The notes beneath the pieces are model-generated. The model made no database searches. It saw only the letters and a list, made by a program, of their open reading frames with translations, and was not told the DNA's origin. Of a DNA stretch of 64,000 nt, positions 47,784 through 58,173 are shown piece after piece (the stretch's first letter is position 1; each line of letters begins with the position of its first letter). Location of the stretch: the NCBI RefSeq assembly GCF_900114315.1, contig NZ_FOSQ01000016.1, positions 5,418 to 69,417 of the forward strand, read 5' to 3'. Made by a program: the position numbers and the translations under genes. Source of the stretch: Falsiroseomonas stagni DSM 19981. GTDB lineage: Bacteria; Pseudomonadota; Alphaproteobacteria; Acetobacterales; Acetobacteraceae.

Positions 47784-48665
47784 ATGAACCCGACGCTGAA
47801 CCCGATGCTCTGGCCGCGCCCGGCGCAGATCGCATCCGGCCTCCTTCTCCTCCTCGCCCTGTCGGGCTGGGTCGTCGCCATCGGCCGCGGCGGCGACATC
47901 CGGGACGCCAACGCCCGCGCCCGCGCCCAGCAGGACCAGCGCACGAGCATCGAGGCGACGCTGGCCGAGGAACGCCGCGCCAATGGCGACCTGGCGGCGA
48001 TCCGCACCCGCGCCCAGCAGGCGGAAGCCGCCCGCGTGCAGGCGGAAGCCGCACGGGCCGACGCGGAGAGCCGCACCGCCGCCCTGCGCACGGATCTGGA
48101 GGCCCGGACGCGGGAGGCCGAGGCCGCGACCGCGCGCACCGGCGAACTCAGCCGGGGCATCCAGGCGGCGGAGCAGGAACTCGCCCGCCGCACCGAAGCC
48201 GCCCGCGCCGCGGAAGCCGATCAGGCGCGCCTCGCCGCCAGCCGCGACAGCACGGCGGAGGCGCTCCGCGCCCTCGAAGCCCGCCTCGCCAGCCTGACGG
48301 CCGAGAATGCCCGCGCCACGGCGGCGGCCGGGGAGGCGCAGGCCCGCCTTTCCACCCTTCGCACCGAAGCGCAGCAGGCCGAGCAGCAGCGCGACGAACG
48401 CCGCCAGGCGGCCGCGGGCGCCCAGGCCGAGGTCGCGCGCCTGGCCGCCGGCGCACAGGACCAGGAACGCCGCCTCGCCACGCTGCGGGACCAGGCCCAG
48501 GCGGCCGATGCGGCGCTGGAGGCACGCCGCCGAAGCGTGGCGGAGGCCGAGGACCGCGTCCGCGCCGGCGAGGCGACGCTGGCGCGCCTGCAGCAATCCA
48601 TCGCGGAGGCGGAGCAGCGGCTGCGGGAGGCGGAGCAGCGCGCCACCGCGCCGGCGCCGAACTGA
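47784..48665 (+). CDS. Membrane-anchored coiled-coil protein, unknown function
   Basis: The protein has 293 residues from ATG 47784 (MNPTLNPMLWPR); an ATG at 47742 would add 14 residues. One transmembrane segment (ASGLLLLLALSGWVVAI) is followed by about 250 residues of Ala/Glu/Arg/Gln-rich heptad sequence, plainly a long coiled coil (for example EEVARLAAGAQDQE-like repeats). Low complexity hides homology. It may be a structural or scaffold protein on the inner membrane with the coil in the periplasm or cytoplasm. It follows the amidohydrolase by 164 bp. No function is assigned. Confidence 0.7.
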   Translation: MNPTLNPMLWPRPAQIASGLLLLLALSGWVVAIGRGGDIRDANARARAQQDQRTSIEATLAEERRANGDLAAIRTRAQQAEAARVQAEAARADAESRTAALRTDLEARTREAEAATARTGELSRGIQAAEQELARRTEAARAAEADQARLAASRDSTAEALRALEARLASLTAENARATAAAGEAQARLSTLRTEAQQAEQQRDERRQAAAGAQAEVARLAAGAQDQERRLATLRDQAQAADAALEARRRSVAEAEDRVRAGEATLARLQQSIAEAEQRLREAEQRATAPAPN

Positions 48666-48731
48666 GAGGCACCGAACTGAGGGGTGGGGCGCTGAACCCC
48701 ATCCCCGAGCGCCTGGACGGCCTGCGTCGGG

Positions 48732-49481
48732 CTACGCCACCAGGCGCCCGACGAACCAGGCCGCCGCGGCCACGGCCGCACCGATGCCGATCGCCTGCAC
48801 CGCCCCCACAGCCGCCGGCAGGCCCTTCGCCTGCGCCCGCACGGCGCCCAGGCCCAGCATCGCCAGCCCGGTCATCACGGCGGAGGCCAGCAGCGGCCGG
48901 TCGCCCACCATGAAGGGCAGCAGCGGCACCAGCCCCGCCAGCGCCCCGCCCCCGCCCATCGCCAGCGCGGATCGCGCGGCGCGGAAGGGATCGGGCTCGC
49001 TCAGGTCGAGTTCGAACCGCATCATGAAGTCCACCCATTTGCGTCGGTCGGCCGCGATCGCCTCCACCGCCTGGCGCAGCACATCGCCCTTCACGCCGTA
49101 GCGGTGCAGGATCGCCGCCACCTCCCAGCGCTCCCGGTCGGGGTAGAGGTGGCTCTCCTCCTCCTCCCGCCCCCGCTCCAGCGCGTAATGCGCCGCTTCC
49201 TCCCGCGCCGTGACCCAGCCGCCCAGCGCCGCGGCCAGCGAGGACGCCGCCACGGCGGCCAGCCCGGCGGTGACGATCACGCCCGAAGACGCCCCCGCCC
49301 CGGCCAGCGCGACCGACAGCGCGAAGGGCAGGGCCAGTCCCTGGGACGCGCCCAGCACCAGGTCCCGCCCCGTGCCATCCTGCGCGAAATGGCGCTCCTC
49401 ATGCGGCGGGCCGGGCGGCATGGGCGGCAGGCCGTCGCGCGACGGCTCGGCAAGCACGGGTGGGTTCAAGACATCCTGCAT
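48732..49481 (-). CDS. VIT1/CCC1 transporter family protein
   Basis: The protein has 249 residues with a long N-terminal cytoplasmic stretch, then helices (GRDLVLGASQGLALPFALSV, VIVTAGLAAVAASSLAAALG), a charged cytoplasmic loop (EEAAHYALERGREEEESHL) with metal-binding Glu, and C-terminal helices. This is the VIT1/CCC1 fold that moves Fe2+ or Mn2+. The DLVLGASQGL and GGWVTAREEAAHYA pattern is characteristic. Metal cannot be told. Divergent from the esterase gene at 49579. Confidence 0.82.
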   Translation of the reverse strand: MQDVLNPPVLAEPSRDGLPPMPPGPPHEERHFAQDGTGRDLVLGASQGLALPFALSVALAGAGASSGVIVTAGLAAVAASSLAAALGGWVTAREEAAHYALERGREEEESHLYPDRERWEVAAILHRYGVKGDVLRQAVEAIAADRRKWVDFMMRFELDLSEPDPFRAARSALAMGGGGALAGLVPLLPFMVGDRPLLASAVMTGLAMLGLGAVRAQAKGLPAAVGAVQAIGIGAAVAAAAWFVGRLVA

Positions 49482-49578
49482 CGGCCGACACTACAGGCCC
49501 GCGCCACCCGCCGTCACGCCCTTCCCGTGCCCCGCACGGCTCTGGCATGGTTCGAGAAACCCAAGGAGGGAACTGCAA

Positions 49579-50604
49579 ATGCGTCGCATCGCCATCGCCG
49601 CGCTGCTGGCCTGCACACTGGCCGCGGAAGCGCCGGCCCAGCCCCTCCAGGTCCGGGAAATCGGCAGCCTGCATGTCGGCGGCCGCATCGCGGAGATCAG
49701 CGGCCTGCCGGAGCAGGAGATCACCTTCAGCCCCGGCGCGCCGCCCTTGCGCATCAACCCCAACGGCCAGTTCCAGGTGGAGCAGATGTACGCCCAGTAT
49801 GTCCGCCTGGCGGAGCCCCGCGCGCGCTATCCCCTGATCCTCGCCCATGGCGGCGGCCTGACCGGCGTGACCTATGAGACGACGCCGGATGGAAGGCCCG
49901 GCTGGCAGATGGCGTTCCTGCGCGCCGGCCATGATGTCTTCGTGACCGATGCGGTGGAACGCGGCCGGTCCGGCTGGGCGCGCTTCCCCCAGGTGTTCCC
50001 GGGCGAACCCGTCTTCCGCACCATGGGCGAAGGCTGGGGGCTGTTCCGCGTGGGCCCTGGCGATGGCTGGAACATCGACCCCGCGCAGCGCCGCGCCTTC
50101 CCGGACAGCCGCTTCCCGACCGGCGCCTGGAACCAGTTCATGATGCAGGCCGTGCCGCGCTGGGTGACGACGGACCGCCAGATCCAGGCGGGCTACGATG
50201 CCCTTGTCCAGCAGATCTGCCCCTGCGTGCTGCTGGTGCACAGCCAGGGCGGCAATTTCGGCTTCCGCGCCGCGCTCAACGCGCCGGACAAGGTGCGCGC
50301 CGTGATCGCCGTCGAACCCTCCGGCGCGCCGCCCGAAAGCCAGGACGCGGCGGCGCTGAAGGAGATCCCGCACCTGGTGGTCTGGGGCGACTACACCTCG
50401 GAAAACCCCTTCTGGCAGCGCATCCGGTCCAACATTGATCGCTGGCAGGCGCAGATCCGCGCGGTGGGGGGCGTGGCGGATACGCTCGACATGCCGGCGG
50501 AAGGCGTGCGCGGCAACAGCCACATGATCATGATGGACACCAACAGCGACGACGTGGCCGCGCGCATCAACACCTGGTTGGAACGGCGCGGGCTGGTTCG
50601 ATAG
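49579..50604 (+). CDS. Secreted alpha/beta hydrolase (esterase)
   Basis: The protein has 341 residues from ATG 49579, after AAGGAGGG. Signal peptide MRRIAIAALLACTLAAEAPA. The alpha/beta hydrolase fold has ILAHGGGLTG (oxyanion HGGG-like) and nucleophile Ser in LVHSQGGNFG. A catalytic His may be in GNSHMIMMD near the end. The family is an unclassified esterase group with an insertion (PDSRFPTGAWNQFMMQ). Substrate unknown. Periplasmic. Confidence 0.82.
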   Translation: MRRIAIAALLACTLAAEAPAQPLQVREIGSLHVGGRIAEISGLPEQEITFSPGAPPLRINPNGQFQVEQMYAQYVRLAEPRARYPLILAHGGGLTGVTYETTPDGRPGWQMAFLRAGHDVFVTDAVERGRSGWARFPQVFPGEPVFRTMGEGWGLFRVGPGDGWNIDPAQRRAFPDSRFPTGAWNQFMMQAVPRWVTTDRQIQAGYDALVQQICPCVLLVHSQGGNFGFRAALNAPDKVRAVIAVEPSGAPPESQDAAALKEIPHLVVWGDYTSENPFWQRIRSNIDRWQAQIRAVGGVADTLDMPAEGVRGNSHMIMMDTNSDDVAARINTWLERRGLVR

Positions 50605-50643
50605 CGGGTTGTCACAGCCGGCGCGGTCCTTCACAGGACGCGC

Positions 50644-51723
50644 ATGGCCTCGTCCCCTCACGCCCCCCTTCCCGCCTGGTCCTGGATCTTCCCCGCCGTC
50701 GCCGGCGGCCTGCTGGCCGCCTTCTTCGGCGCCGGCGGCTGGATGGCGCTGCCCATGGCCCTCGTCCTCGGCGGCACCGTCTTCGCCGCCGTCCACCATG
50801 CGGAAGTCGTGGCCACCCGGGTGGGGGAGCCCTTCGGCACCCTGATCCTCGCCATCGCGGTCACGGTGATCGAGGTCGCGCTGATCGTCTCCCTGATGAT
50901 CTCGGACCCCGTGGACCAGGCCGCGCTGGCGCGGGATACGCTGTTCGCCGCGGTGATGATCGTGCTGAACCTGCTGGTGGGCCTCTGCCTGCTGCTGGGC
51001 GGCGCGCGGCACCACGAACAGGGCTTCCAGGCGCGCAGCGCCTCCGCCTTCCTCTCCGTCATCGTCGTGCTGGCGACGCTGGTGCTGGTGGTGCCCAACA
51101 CCACGATCAGCACGGAAGGCCCGGTGCTGACCGGGGCGCAGATGGCCTTCGTCGGCGTCGCCGCCTTCGGGCTCTACACCGTCTTCGTCTTCGTCCAGAC
51201 GCTGCGCCACCGCGACTACTTCCTGCCGGAGGATGACAGCGAAGGCGCGCATGCCGCGGCCCCCTCGCTCCGCGCCACCTGGATCGCGCTCGGCCTGCTC
51301 GGCCTGTCGCTGGTGGCGGTGGTGCTGCTGGCGAAGTCGCTGACGCCTTCCGTGACGGCGGGGCTGGATTCGGTGGGCGCGCCGGCGGCGGCCGTCGGCG
51401 TGGTCATCGCCTGCCTGATCCTGATGCCCGAATCCGTCGCGGCGCTGCGCGCCGCGCGGGCCAACCGGCTGCAGACCGCGCTGAACCTGGCGCTCGGCTC
51501 CGTCCTCGCCTGCATCGGGCTGACGGTGCCCTGCGTGGTGGCGCTGGCGCTGATCCTCGATCAGCCGCTGATCCTGGGCCTGCCGCCCTCCGGCATGGTG
51601 CTGCTGGCGGCGACCTTCATGGTCTCGATCCTGACGCTCGGCGCCGGGCGGACCACGGTGCTGCAAGGGGCGGTCCACCTGACGCTGGGGCTGGCCTGGC
51701 TGTTCCTGGTCTTCGTCCCCTAG
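50644..51723 (+). CDS. Calcium/proton antiporter, ChaA-like
   Basis: The protein has 359 residues and about ten helices. The two alpha-repeat signatures of the cation/Ca2+ exchanger superfamily are present: [20 protein letters not shown] with the key Glu, and [20 protein letters not shown] with Glu. It resembles ChaA/ionic transporter y4hA proteins, which exchange Ca2+ (or Na+/K+) for H+ across the inner membrane. Cation specificity is open. 39 bp downstream of the esterase. Confidence 0.88.
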   Translation: MASSPHAPLPAWSWIFPAVAGGLLAAFFGAGGWMALPMALVLGGTVFAAVHHAEVVATRVGEPFGTLILAIAVTVIEVALIVSLMISDPVDQAALARDTLFAAVMIVLNLLVGLCLLLGGARHHEQGFQARSASAFLSVIVVLATLVLVVPNTTISTEGPVLTGAQMAFVGVAAFGLYTVFVFVQTLRHRDYFLPEDDSEGAHAAAPSLRATWIALGLLGLSLVAVVLLAKSLTPSVTAGLDSVGAPAAAVGVVIACLILMPESVAALRAARANRLQTALNLALGSVLACIGLTVPCVVALALILDQPLILGLPPSGMVLLAATFMVSILTLGAGRTTVLQGAVHLTLGLAWLFLVFVP

Positions 51724-51734
51724 GACAAGCCCGG

Positions 51735-51763
51735 TTGCCGCTGGGCGCCCCCCCCTTTATAGG
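51735..51763 (+). promoter_or_regulatory. Candidate sigma-70 promoter for tkt
   Basis: TTGCCG (51735-51740) and TATAGG (51758-51763) are 17 bases apart. The start of transcription would be near 51770, about 40 bases before the TTG at 51810. Confidence 0.5.
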
Positions 51764-51809
51764 GTCGGCGCCCGCGAAGGCCCCCCCCGCGCACGAGGTT
51801 TCCTTTCCC

Positions 51810-53855
51810 TTGGCCAGCATCGAACCCGAGACCCAGCAACGCGCGGAGCCGACCCCGGCCCAGGCCGCCCAGGCCCTGTTGCTCGCCCGTCCCGCGACGG
51901 AGGAGCGCCGCATGGCCGACGCCATCCGCGCGCTGGCGATCGATGCGGTGGAACAGGCGAAGTCCGGCCACCCCGGCATGCCGATGGGCATGGCCGATGT
52001 CGCCACCGTCCTCTTCACCCGCTTCCTGAAATACGACGCGGCCGATCCCCGCTGGCCGGACCGGGACCGCTTCGTCCTCTCCGCCGGCCACGGCTCCATG
52101 CTCCTCTACGCGCTGCTGCACCTCACCGGTGCCGGCATGGGCATCGAGGATCTGAAGAAGTTCCGGCAGCTCCACTCCCCCGCCGCCGGCCATCCCGAAT
52201 ATGGCGAGCATCCGGGGATCGAGACCACCACCGGCCCGCTCGGCCAGGGCATCGCGACCGCGGTCGGCATGGCGCTGGCCGAACGCATGCTGGCCGCCCG
52301 CTTCGGCAAGTCCCTGGTCGATCACCGCACCTGGGTCATCGCCTCCGACGGCGACCTGATGGAGGGCATCAGCCATGAGGCCGCGTCCTACGCCGGCCAC
52401 ATGAAGCTGGACCGCCTTTGTGTCCTGTACGACGACAACAACATCTCGATCGATGGCGATACGTCGATCTCGCTGTCGGATGACGCGCTGAAGCGGTTCC
52501 AGGCCTATGGCTGGGCGACGCGCCGCGTCGATGGGCATGACCATGAACAGGTGGCCTCCGCCATGGCCTGGGCCATGCGCAGCCGCAAGCCGACCCTGAT
52601 CGCCTGCCGCACCATCATCGGCTTCGCCGCCCCCACCAAGGCCGGCACCGCCGCCAGCCATGGCAGCCCGCTGGGTGCCCAGGAAGCCGCCGCCGCCAAG
52701 GCCGCGATGGGCTGGAACCACGCGCCGTTCGAGGTGCCGGAAGGCATCAAGGAACGCTGGGAAGCCGCCGGCCGCCGTGGCGCGGGCACCCGCCGCTCCT
52801 GGCTCAAGCGCCTGGCCAACCATGCCAGCCGGGAGGAGTTCGACCGCGCCATGGCCGGCCGCCTGCCGGAATCCTGGCATGAGCCGCTAGCGGCGCTCCG
52901 CGCCAAGCATGCCGAGGACAAGCCCAAGATCGCGACCCGCATCGCCAGCCAGAAGGCCCTGGAAGCCCTGGTGCCGGCGGTGCCGGAGATGGTGGGCGGC
53001 TCCGCCGACCTCACGGGATCGAACAACACCAACGTCAAGGGCATCCCCGCCATCAGCCCCGGCAACTTCGCCGGCCGCTATGTCCATTGGGGCGTGCGCG
53101 AACACGGCATGGCGGCCGCGATGAACGGGATGGCGCTGCATGGCGGCATCATCCCCTATTCCGGCACCTTCCTCGTGTTTGCCGACTACCTGCGCCCCGC
53201 ACTCCGCCTGGCCGCCCTCATGCGTCAGCGCGTCATCCACGTCCTGACGCATGACAGCATCGGCCTGGGCGAGGACGGCCCGACGCACCAGCCGGTGGAG
53301 ACGCTGGCCTCGCTCCGCGCCATCCCGAATGTCTGCGTCTTCCGCCCGGCCGATGCGCTGGAAACGGCGGAGTGCTGGGAACTCGCGGTCAAGCGCGCCG
53401 ATGGCCCCTCGGTCCTCGCCCTGACGCGCCAGAACCTGCCGGCGCTCCGCACCGACAGCGGGGAGAACCGCTCCTCCCGCGGCGGCTATGTCCTCGCGGA
53501 AGCCAGCGGCGAACGCCGCGCGACGCTGATCGCGACGGGGTCGGAAGTCAGCCTCGCCATGGCCGCGCGCGAAGCGCTGGAGGCCGATGGCGTGCCCACC
53601 GCCGTGGTCTCGCTCCCGTGCTGGGAACTCTTCGCCCTCCAGGACGAAGTGTATCGCAGCCAGGTGCTCGGCACCGCGCTGCGCGTGGGCATCGAGGCCG
53701 CGCTCCCCTTCGGCTGGGACCGCTGGCTCGGGCCGGAGGGCATCTTCATCGGCATGCAGGGCTTCGGCGCCAGCGCGCCGGCGGAAGACCTGTTCCGCCA
53801 TTTCGGCATCACCGCGGAGGCCACGGTGGCCGCCGTGAAGAAGCGACTGGGTTGA
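51810..53855 (+). CDS. tkt: Transketolase
   Basis: The protein has about 681 residues from TTG 51810 ([14 protein letters not shown]); the ATG at 51912 ([20 protein letters not shown]) lies inside the conserved region's edge and the N-terminal start is uncertain. The frame is open to 51735. Motifs: [17 protein letters not shown]-binding [17 protein letters not shown], the [11 protein letters not shown] region and [15 protein letters not shown]. It transfers two-carbon units in the pentose phosphate and Calvin pathways. First of tkt-gap-pgk, all needed for triose and pentose interconversion. Confidence 0.96.
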   Translation: MASIEPETQQRAEPTPAQAAQALLLARPATEERRMADAIRALAIDAVEQAKSGHPGMPMGMADVATVLFTRFLKYDAADPRWPDRDRFVLSAGHGSMLLYALLHLTGAGMGIEDLKKFRQLHSPAAGHPEYGEHPGIETTTGPLGQGIATAVGMALAERMLAARFGKSLVDHRTWVIASDGDLMEGISHEAASYAGHMKLDRLCVLYDDNNISIDGDTSISLSDDALKRFQAYGWATRRVDGHDHEQVASAMAWAMRSRKPTLIACRTIIGFAAPTKAGTAASHGSPLGAQEAAAAKAAMGWNHAPFEVPEGIKERWEAAGRRGAGTRRSWLKRLANHASREEFDRAMAGRLPESWHEPLAALRAKHAEDKPKIATRIASQKALEALVPAVPEMVGGSADLTGSNNTNVKGIPAISPGNFAGRYVHWGVREHGMAAAMNGMALHGGIIPYSGTFLVFADYLRPALRLAALMRQRVIHVLTHDSIGLGEDGPTHQPVETLASLRAIPNVCVFRPADALETAECWELAVKRADGPSVLALTRQNLPALRTDSGENRSSRGGYVLAEASGERRATLIATGSEVSLAMAAREALEADGVPTAVVSLPCWELFALQDEVYRSQVLGTALRVGIEAALPFGWDRWLGPEGIFIGMQGFGASAPAEDLFRHFGITAEATVAAVKKRLG

Positions 53856-53877
53856 TCAAGGAAGGGGAGATCGGGTT

Positions 53878-54900
53878 ATGGCAGTGAAGGTCGCCATCAA
53901 CGGCTTCGGGCGCATCGGCCGCCTGGTGCTGCGCGCGATGATCGAGAGCAACCGCACGGATGTCGAGTGCGTCGCGATCAATGACCTCGGCAGCGTCGAG
54001 GCCAACGCCCACCTGTTCCGCTACGACAGCGTGCATGGCCGCTTCCCCGGCGAGGTTGCCGTGGACGGCAACAAGATCATCATCACCGCGAATGGCCGCA
54101 CCTATGCGCCGATCGTGGTGAGCGCGGAGCGCGACCCGACCAAGGTTCCCTTCCAGGGCGTCGACGTCGCCATGGAATGCACCGGCATCTTCACCAGCAA
54201 GGAAAAGGCCAGCGCGCTGATCACCGCGGGTGCGCGCAAGGTCGTCATCTCCGCCCCCGGCGACAATGCCGACGCGACCATCGTCTATGGCGTGAACCAC
54301 CAGACGCTGACGAAGGAGATGACGGTCATCTCCAACGCCTCCTGCACCACCAACTGCCTGGCGCCCATCGCCAAGGTGCTGCACGACAATTTCGGCATCC
54401 TCCGCGGCTACATGGTGACGATCCACGCCTACACGGGCGACCAGAACACGGTCGATACGCTGCACAAGGACCTGCACCGCGCCCGCGCGGCCGCCGTCTC
54501 CGCCATCCCGACCTCGACGGGTGCCGCGAAGGCCGTGGGCCTGGTGATGCCGGAGCTGAAGGGCAAGCTGGACGGCACCGCCATCCGGATCCCGACGCCG
54601 AACGTCTCCCTCGTCAGCCTGGACTTCGTGCCCGCGAAGACCGAGGGCCTGACTAAGGAAGCCATCAACGCCGTGATGAAGGCGGCCTCCGAGAGCGGCC
54701 CGCTGAAGGGCATCCTCGGCTACAACACCGCGCCGCTGGTCAGCATCGACTTCAACCACGACCCGCACAGCAGCACCTTCGACGCCACCCAGACCCAGGT
54801 GGTCGATGGCGGCCTGGTCCGCGTGATGTCCTGGTACGACAATGAATGGGGCTTCTCGAACCGCATGTCGGACACGGCGGCGCTGTTCGGCAGCCTGTAA
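53878..54900 (+). CDS. gap: Glyceraldehyde-3-phosphate dehydrogenase
   Basis: The protein has 340 residues after GGAAGGGGAG. NAD-binding [13 protein letters not shown], catalytic Cys in [19 protein letters not shown] and [12 protein letters not shown] are all intact. It oxidises glyceraldehyde-3-phosphate to 1,3-bisphosphoglycerate and runs both ways in glycolysis and gluconeogenesis. It follows tkt by 22 bp and is followed by a strong inverted repeat. Confidence 0.98.
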   Translation: MAVKVAINGFGRIGRLVLRAMIESNRTDVECVAINDLGSVEANAHLFRYDSVHGRFPGEVAVDGNKIIITANGRTYAPIVVSAERDPTKVPFQGVDVAMECTGIFTSKEKASALITAGARKVVISAPGDNADATIVYGVNHQTLTKEMTVISNASCTTNCLAPIAKVLHDNFGILRGYMVTIHAYTGDQNTVDTLHKDLHRARAAAVSAIPTSTGAAKAVGLVMPELKGKLDGTAIRIPTPNVSLVSLDFVPAKTEGLTKEAINAVMKAASESGPLKGILGYNTAPLVSIDFNHDPHSSTFDATQTQVVDGGLVRVMSWYDNEWGFSNRMSDTAALFGSL

Positions 54901-54908
54901 CGACCAAG

Positions 54909-54959
54909 CCCCCGCCCTTCTCCCTCCCCCGCTCTGCGGGGGAGGGAGAAGGGCGGGGG
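54909..54959. terminator. 24-bp perfect inverted repeat after gap
   Basis: 54909-54932 and 54936-54959 pair perfectly over 24 bases with a three-base loop TCT, eight bases after the gap stop. The stem is almost all G and C. The two facing genes end on either side, so it may serve both as terminator. No U-run is seen. The same GC-TCT-GC loop occurs in the hairpin at 46160-46166. Confidence 0.6.
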
Positions 54960-54971
54960 TCTGCATACCCC

Positions 54972-55358
54972 TCAGAACCTGTCGAGCCGGGCGCGGGAGA
55001 GTTCGAACCCCCGCGCCTCCGCATTGCTGCACCGAAGCCCCGCCTGGCTGGAGGCGCACACCACCCCCGCGCCGCGCCAGGTCGCGCCATAGCCCAGCAC
55101 CGGCACCGTGCGGCTGACGATCAGGTCGCCCGCGCAGAGCACGGCCGATGGCCCCCGCGCCGCCAGCCCATAGGCGTGCCCCCAGTCGCTGTCGCATTCC
55201 GCCGGCGCAGGCGGGCGGGGGAAGCTGAAATTCACGATTTCGCACCGGACCGCCCCCTCCCACACCTCGCAGCGGATATTGCCGGACGGCAACTGGAAGC
55301 CCGGCTGGGCCGATGCTAGGACCGGAAACAGACCGAAAACCGCGATCCATCGGATCAT
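54972..55358 (-). CDS. Small secreted Cys-containing protein
   Basis: The protein has 128 residues. Signal peptide [18 protein letters not shown] is followed by a mature part with six Cys ([56 protein letters not shown]). The pattern is like the DUF6636-type secreted proteins, where Cys pair into disulfides. The function is unknown. It is convergent with gap and divergent from pgk, so it interrupts the gap-pgk series. Confidence 0.7.
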   Translation of the reverse strand: MIRWIAVFGLFPVLASAQPGFQLPSGNIRCEVWEGAVRCEIVNFSFPRPPAPAECDSDWGHAYGLAARGPSAVLCAGDLIVSRTVPVLGYGATWRGAGVVCASSQAGLRCSNAEARGFELSRARLDRF

Positions 55359-55400
55359 TCGTCACCCCGTAGCGCTTCTCTCGGCAGGATGATCGCCCCC

Positions 55401-56594
<1,194 letters not shown>

Positions 56595-56631
56595 GCCCGC
56601 TCAAGGCTGAGTCAGGCCGACATTTTCCGAC

Positions 56632-56654
56632 AATCTTCACGCTTTCTGAAGATT
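56632..56654. terminator. AT-rich 8-bp inverted repeat after pgk
   Basis: AATCTTCA (56632-56639) and TGAAGATT (56647-56654) form a perfect stem around a seven-base loop, 38 bases after the pgk stop, and T-rich DNA follows (TTGTTGG). It could be a terminator or an operator for the small gene that follows. The surrounding 56600-56690 is AT-rich for this genome. Confidence 0.45.
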
Positions 56655-56784
56655 TGTTGGGGTTGCTACCGGAAGTTGCTGGACCGTTAACGGCGGGGGG
56701 GGCCACGCTCCCCCCATGCGCATCGTCCGTCCCATCGCCGCGAATTCCTCTGGCCGCTTTACGAAGCGTTCAGACCTCCGCCCC

Positions 56785-56991
56785 ATGGTGGTTCGCATGA
56801 TCAGCATGAACTCCCTGGCCGCCTTCACGGCGGAAGTCTCGCGGATGCCGGGCCTCGCGCAGGTCCGTGGCGTCACCGGCCAGCAGGGCCAGACCGGCAC
56901 TGCCGAACCGCAGCAGCGCAAGCTGGAATCCCTGCCAGCCATGCCCGCCGCCCCCACGCCGCGCGGATCGCTCCTCGACCTTCGCGTCTGA
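56785..56991 (+). CDS. Small hypothetical protein
   Basis: The protein has 68 residues from ATG 56785 (MVVRMISMNSLAAFTAEVSR); the frame extends to ATG 56716 (91 residues), and ATG 56797 is also possible. Third codon positions are mostly G/C, as in the real genes around. The tail TPRGSLLDLRV resembles the end of small conserved proteins in this group, but I cannot name it. No signal peptide or membrane segment. The remaining intergenic parts (56595-56784 and 56992-57148) carry no other gene that I see. Confidence 0.5.
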   Translation: MVVRMISMNSLAAFTAEVSRMPGLAQVRGVTGQQGQTGTAEPQQRKLESLPAMPAAPTPRGSLLDLRV

Positions 56992-57148
56992 CGCGCCGCG
57001 CCCGAAGCGGGTGACGCCAGCGGCATGATGCCCAGGCCGGTGCCGGGCGCGAAGCCGTGCCGCCGTCGCGCGCGAATCTGAACGGGCGTACCATTTCCGA
57101 GTCGCCGAACAGCTTGCCCCCGGCGCGCCGCGGGGCCACCCTTCGGCC

Positions 57149-57703
57149 ATGTCCAGCACCGCCACCCGCTTCGTCCGTCGGACCCCGGAAGGGGAGGACC
57201 GCGAACGCCTGACCTGCGCGGATTGCGGCTACATCGCCTACGAAAATCCGAAGATCGTCACCGGCTCCGTCGTCGTCGTCGATGGCAAGGTGATGCTCTG
57301 CCGCCGCGCCATCGAACCCCGCCGCGGCTTCTGGACCATCCCCGCCGGCTACATGGAGCTGGACGAGACGGTGGAGGAAGCCGCGATGCGGGAGGCGCGG
57401 GAGGAAGCCTGCGCCGACCTCGCGCTGGACGGCATCCTGGCGGTCTATTCCATCGCCCGCATCGGCCAGGTGCAGGTCCTGTTCCGCGCCCGCCTCGCCT
57501 CCCCGGGCTTCGCGCCGGGCGTCGAAAGCCTGGAAGTCCGGCTCTTCGACTGGAATGAGATCCCCTGGGGCGACCTCGCCTTCCCCTCCGTCCACTGGGT
57601 CCTGAAGGCGTGGCGGGAGGTGGGGGACGGCCCGCTCGGCGCCCCCCGCACCAACCCGGTGGAAGACAGCCGCGGCACCGGCGGCCTGGCGGAGGGATCA
57701 TGA
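57149..57703 (+). CDS. NUDIX hydrolase
   Basis: The protein has 184 residues. A short N-terminal zinc-ribbon remnant (LTCADCGYIAYENPKIV, resembling NudC-like NADH pyrophosphatases) precedes the Nudix fold. The Nudix box is GYMELDETVEEAAMREAREE (G-x5-E-x7-REAxEE). It hydrolyses a nucleoside diphosphate linked to X; the exact substrate is not known, though ADP-ribose or NADH are the usual choice for this N-terminal pattern. Coupled to the next gene by a four-base overlap. Confidence 0.87.
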   Translation: MSSTATRFVRRTPEGEDRERLTCADCGYIAYENPKIVTGSVVVVDGKVMLCRRAIEPRRGFWTIPAGYMELDETVEEAAMREAREEACADLALDGILAVYSIARIGQVQVLFRARLASPGFAPGVESLEVRLFDWNEIPWGDLAFPSVHWVLKAWREVGDGPLGAPRTNPVEDSRGTGGLAEGS

Positions 57704-58173
57704 GGCCACCCCTTCCCATCCTGCTGGCCGCGCTGCTGAGCCTGCCCGCCGCCGCCCAGGGCACGCCCGCCACCACGACCGATACCATCATCCTGCCCCG
57801 CGCGACGGTGACGCGCCCCGTCACGCCCCAGCCGACCGTCAGCCGCCCGCAGGCACCCAAGCCCCAGGTCGCGCGCCCCGAACGCCCCCGCGTCGCGCGG
57901 CCGGCGCAGCCCCTGCCCGCGCCGCCGCCGCCCGCACCGCCCGTGCTGACCCCCTATGCCGGCTGGGATGCCGCCCCGGTGCCGAACCGGGCGATCGAGG
58001 CCCCGCCCGACCGCTTCGCCCGCCCGCCGCGCCCGACCCTGGAACCCGCGATCATCGAGCCCCAATGGCGACACCGCGGCTTCACCTTCGGCCGCGAACA
58101 CGCGCCCGACCGCAGCGAGCGCCTGTTCAACGAAATCGCCCCGGGCGCGCGGCTGCGCATCCCGCTGGACTGA
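57700..58173 (+). CDS. Secreted proline-rich protein
   Basis: The protein has 157 residues from ATG 57700 inside the NUDIX stop (ATGA). Signal peptide PPLPILLAALLSLPAAAQG, then a Pro/Ala/Arg-rich region (RPVTPQPTVSRPQAPKPQVA) and a non-repetitive C-terminal part (HRGFTFGREHAPDRSERLF). I do not recognise the family. It converges with the SBP gene; the two stops abut at 58173/58174. Confidence 0.65.
   Translation: MRPPLPILLAALLSLPAAAQGTPATTTDTIILPRATVTRPVTPQPTVSRPQAPKPQVARPERPRVARPAQPLPAPPPPAPPVLTPYAGWDAAPVPNRAIEAPPDRFARPPRPTLEPAIIEPQWRHRGFTFGREHAPDRSERLFNEIAPGARLRIPLD

Noticed and set aside
49399-51678. 759-residue minus-strand frame
   Set aside because: It is antisense to the esterase and the ChaA-like antiporter.
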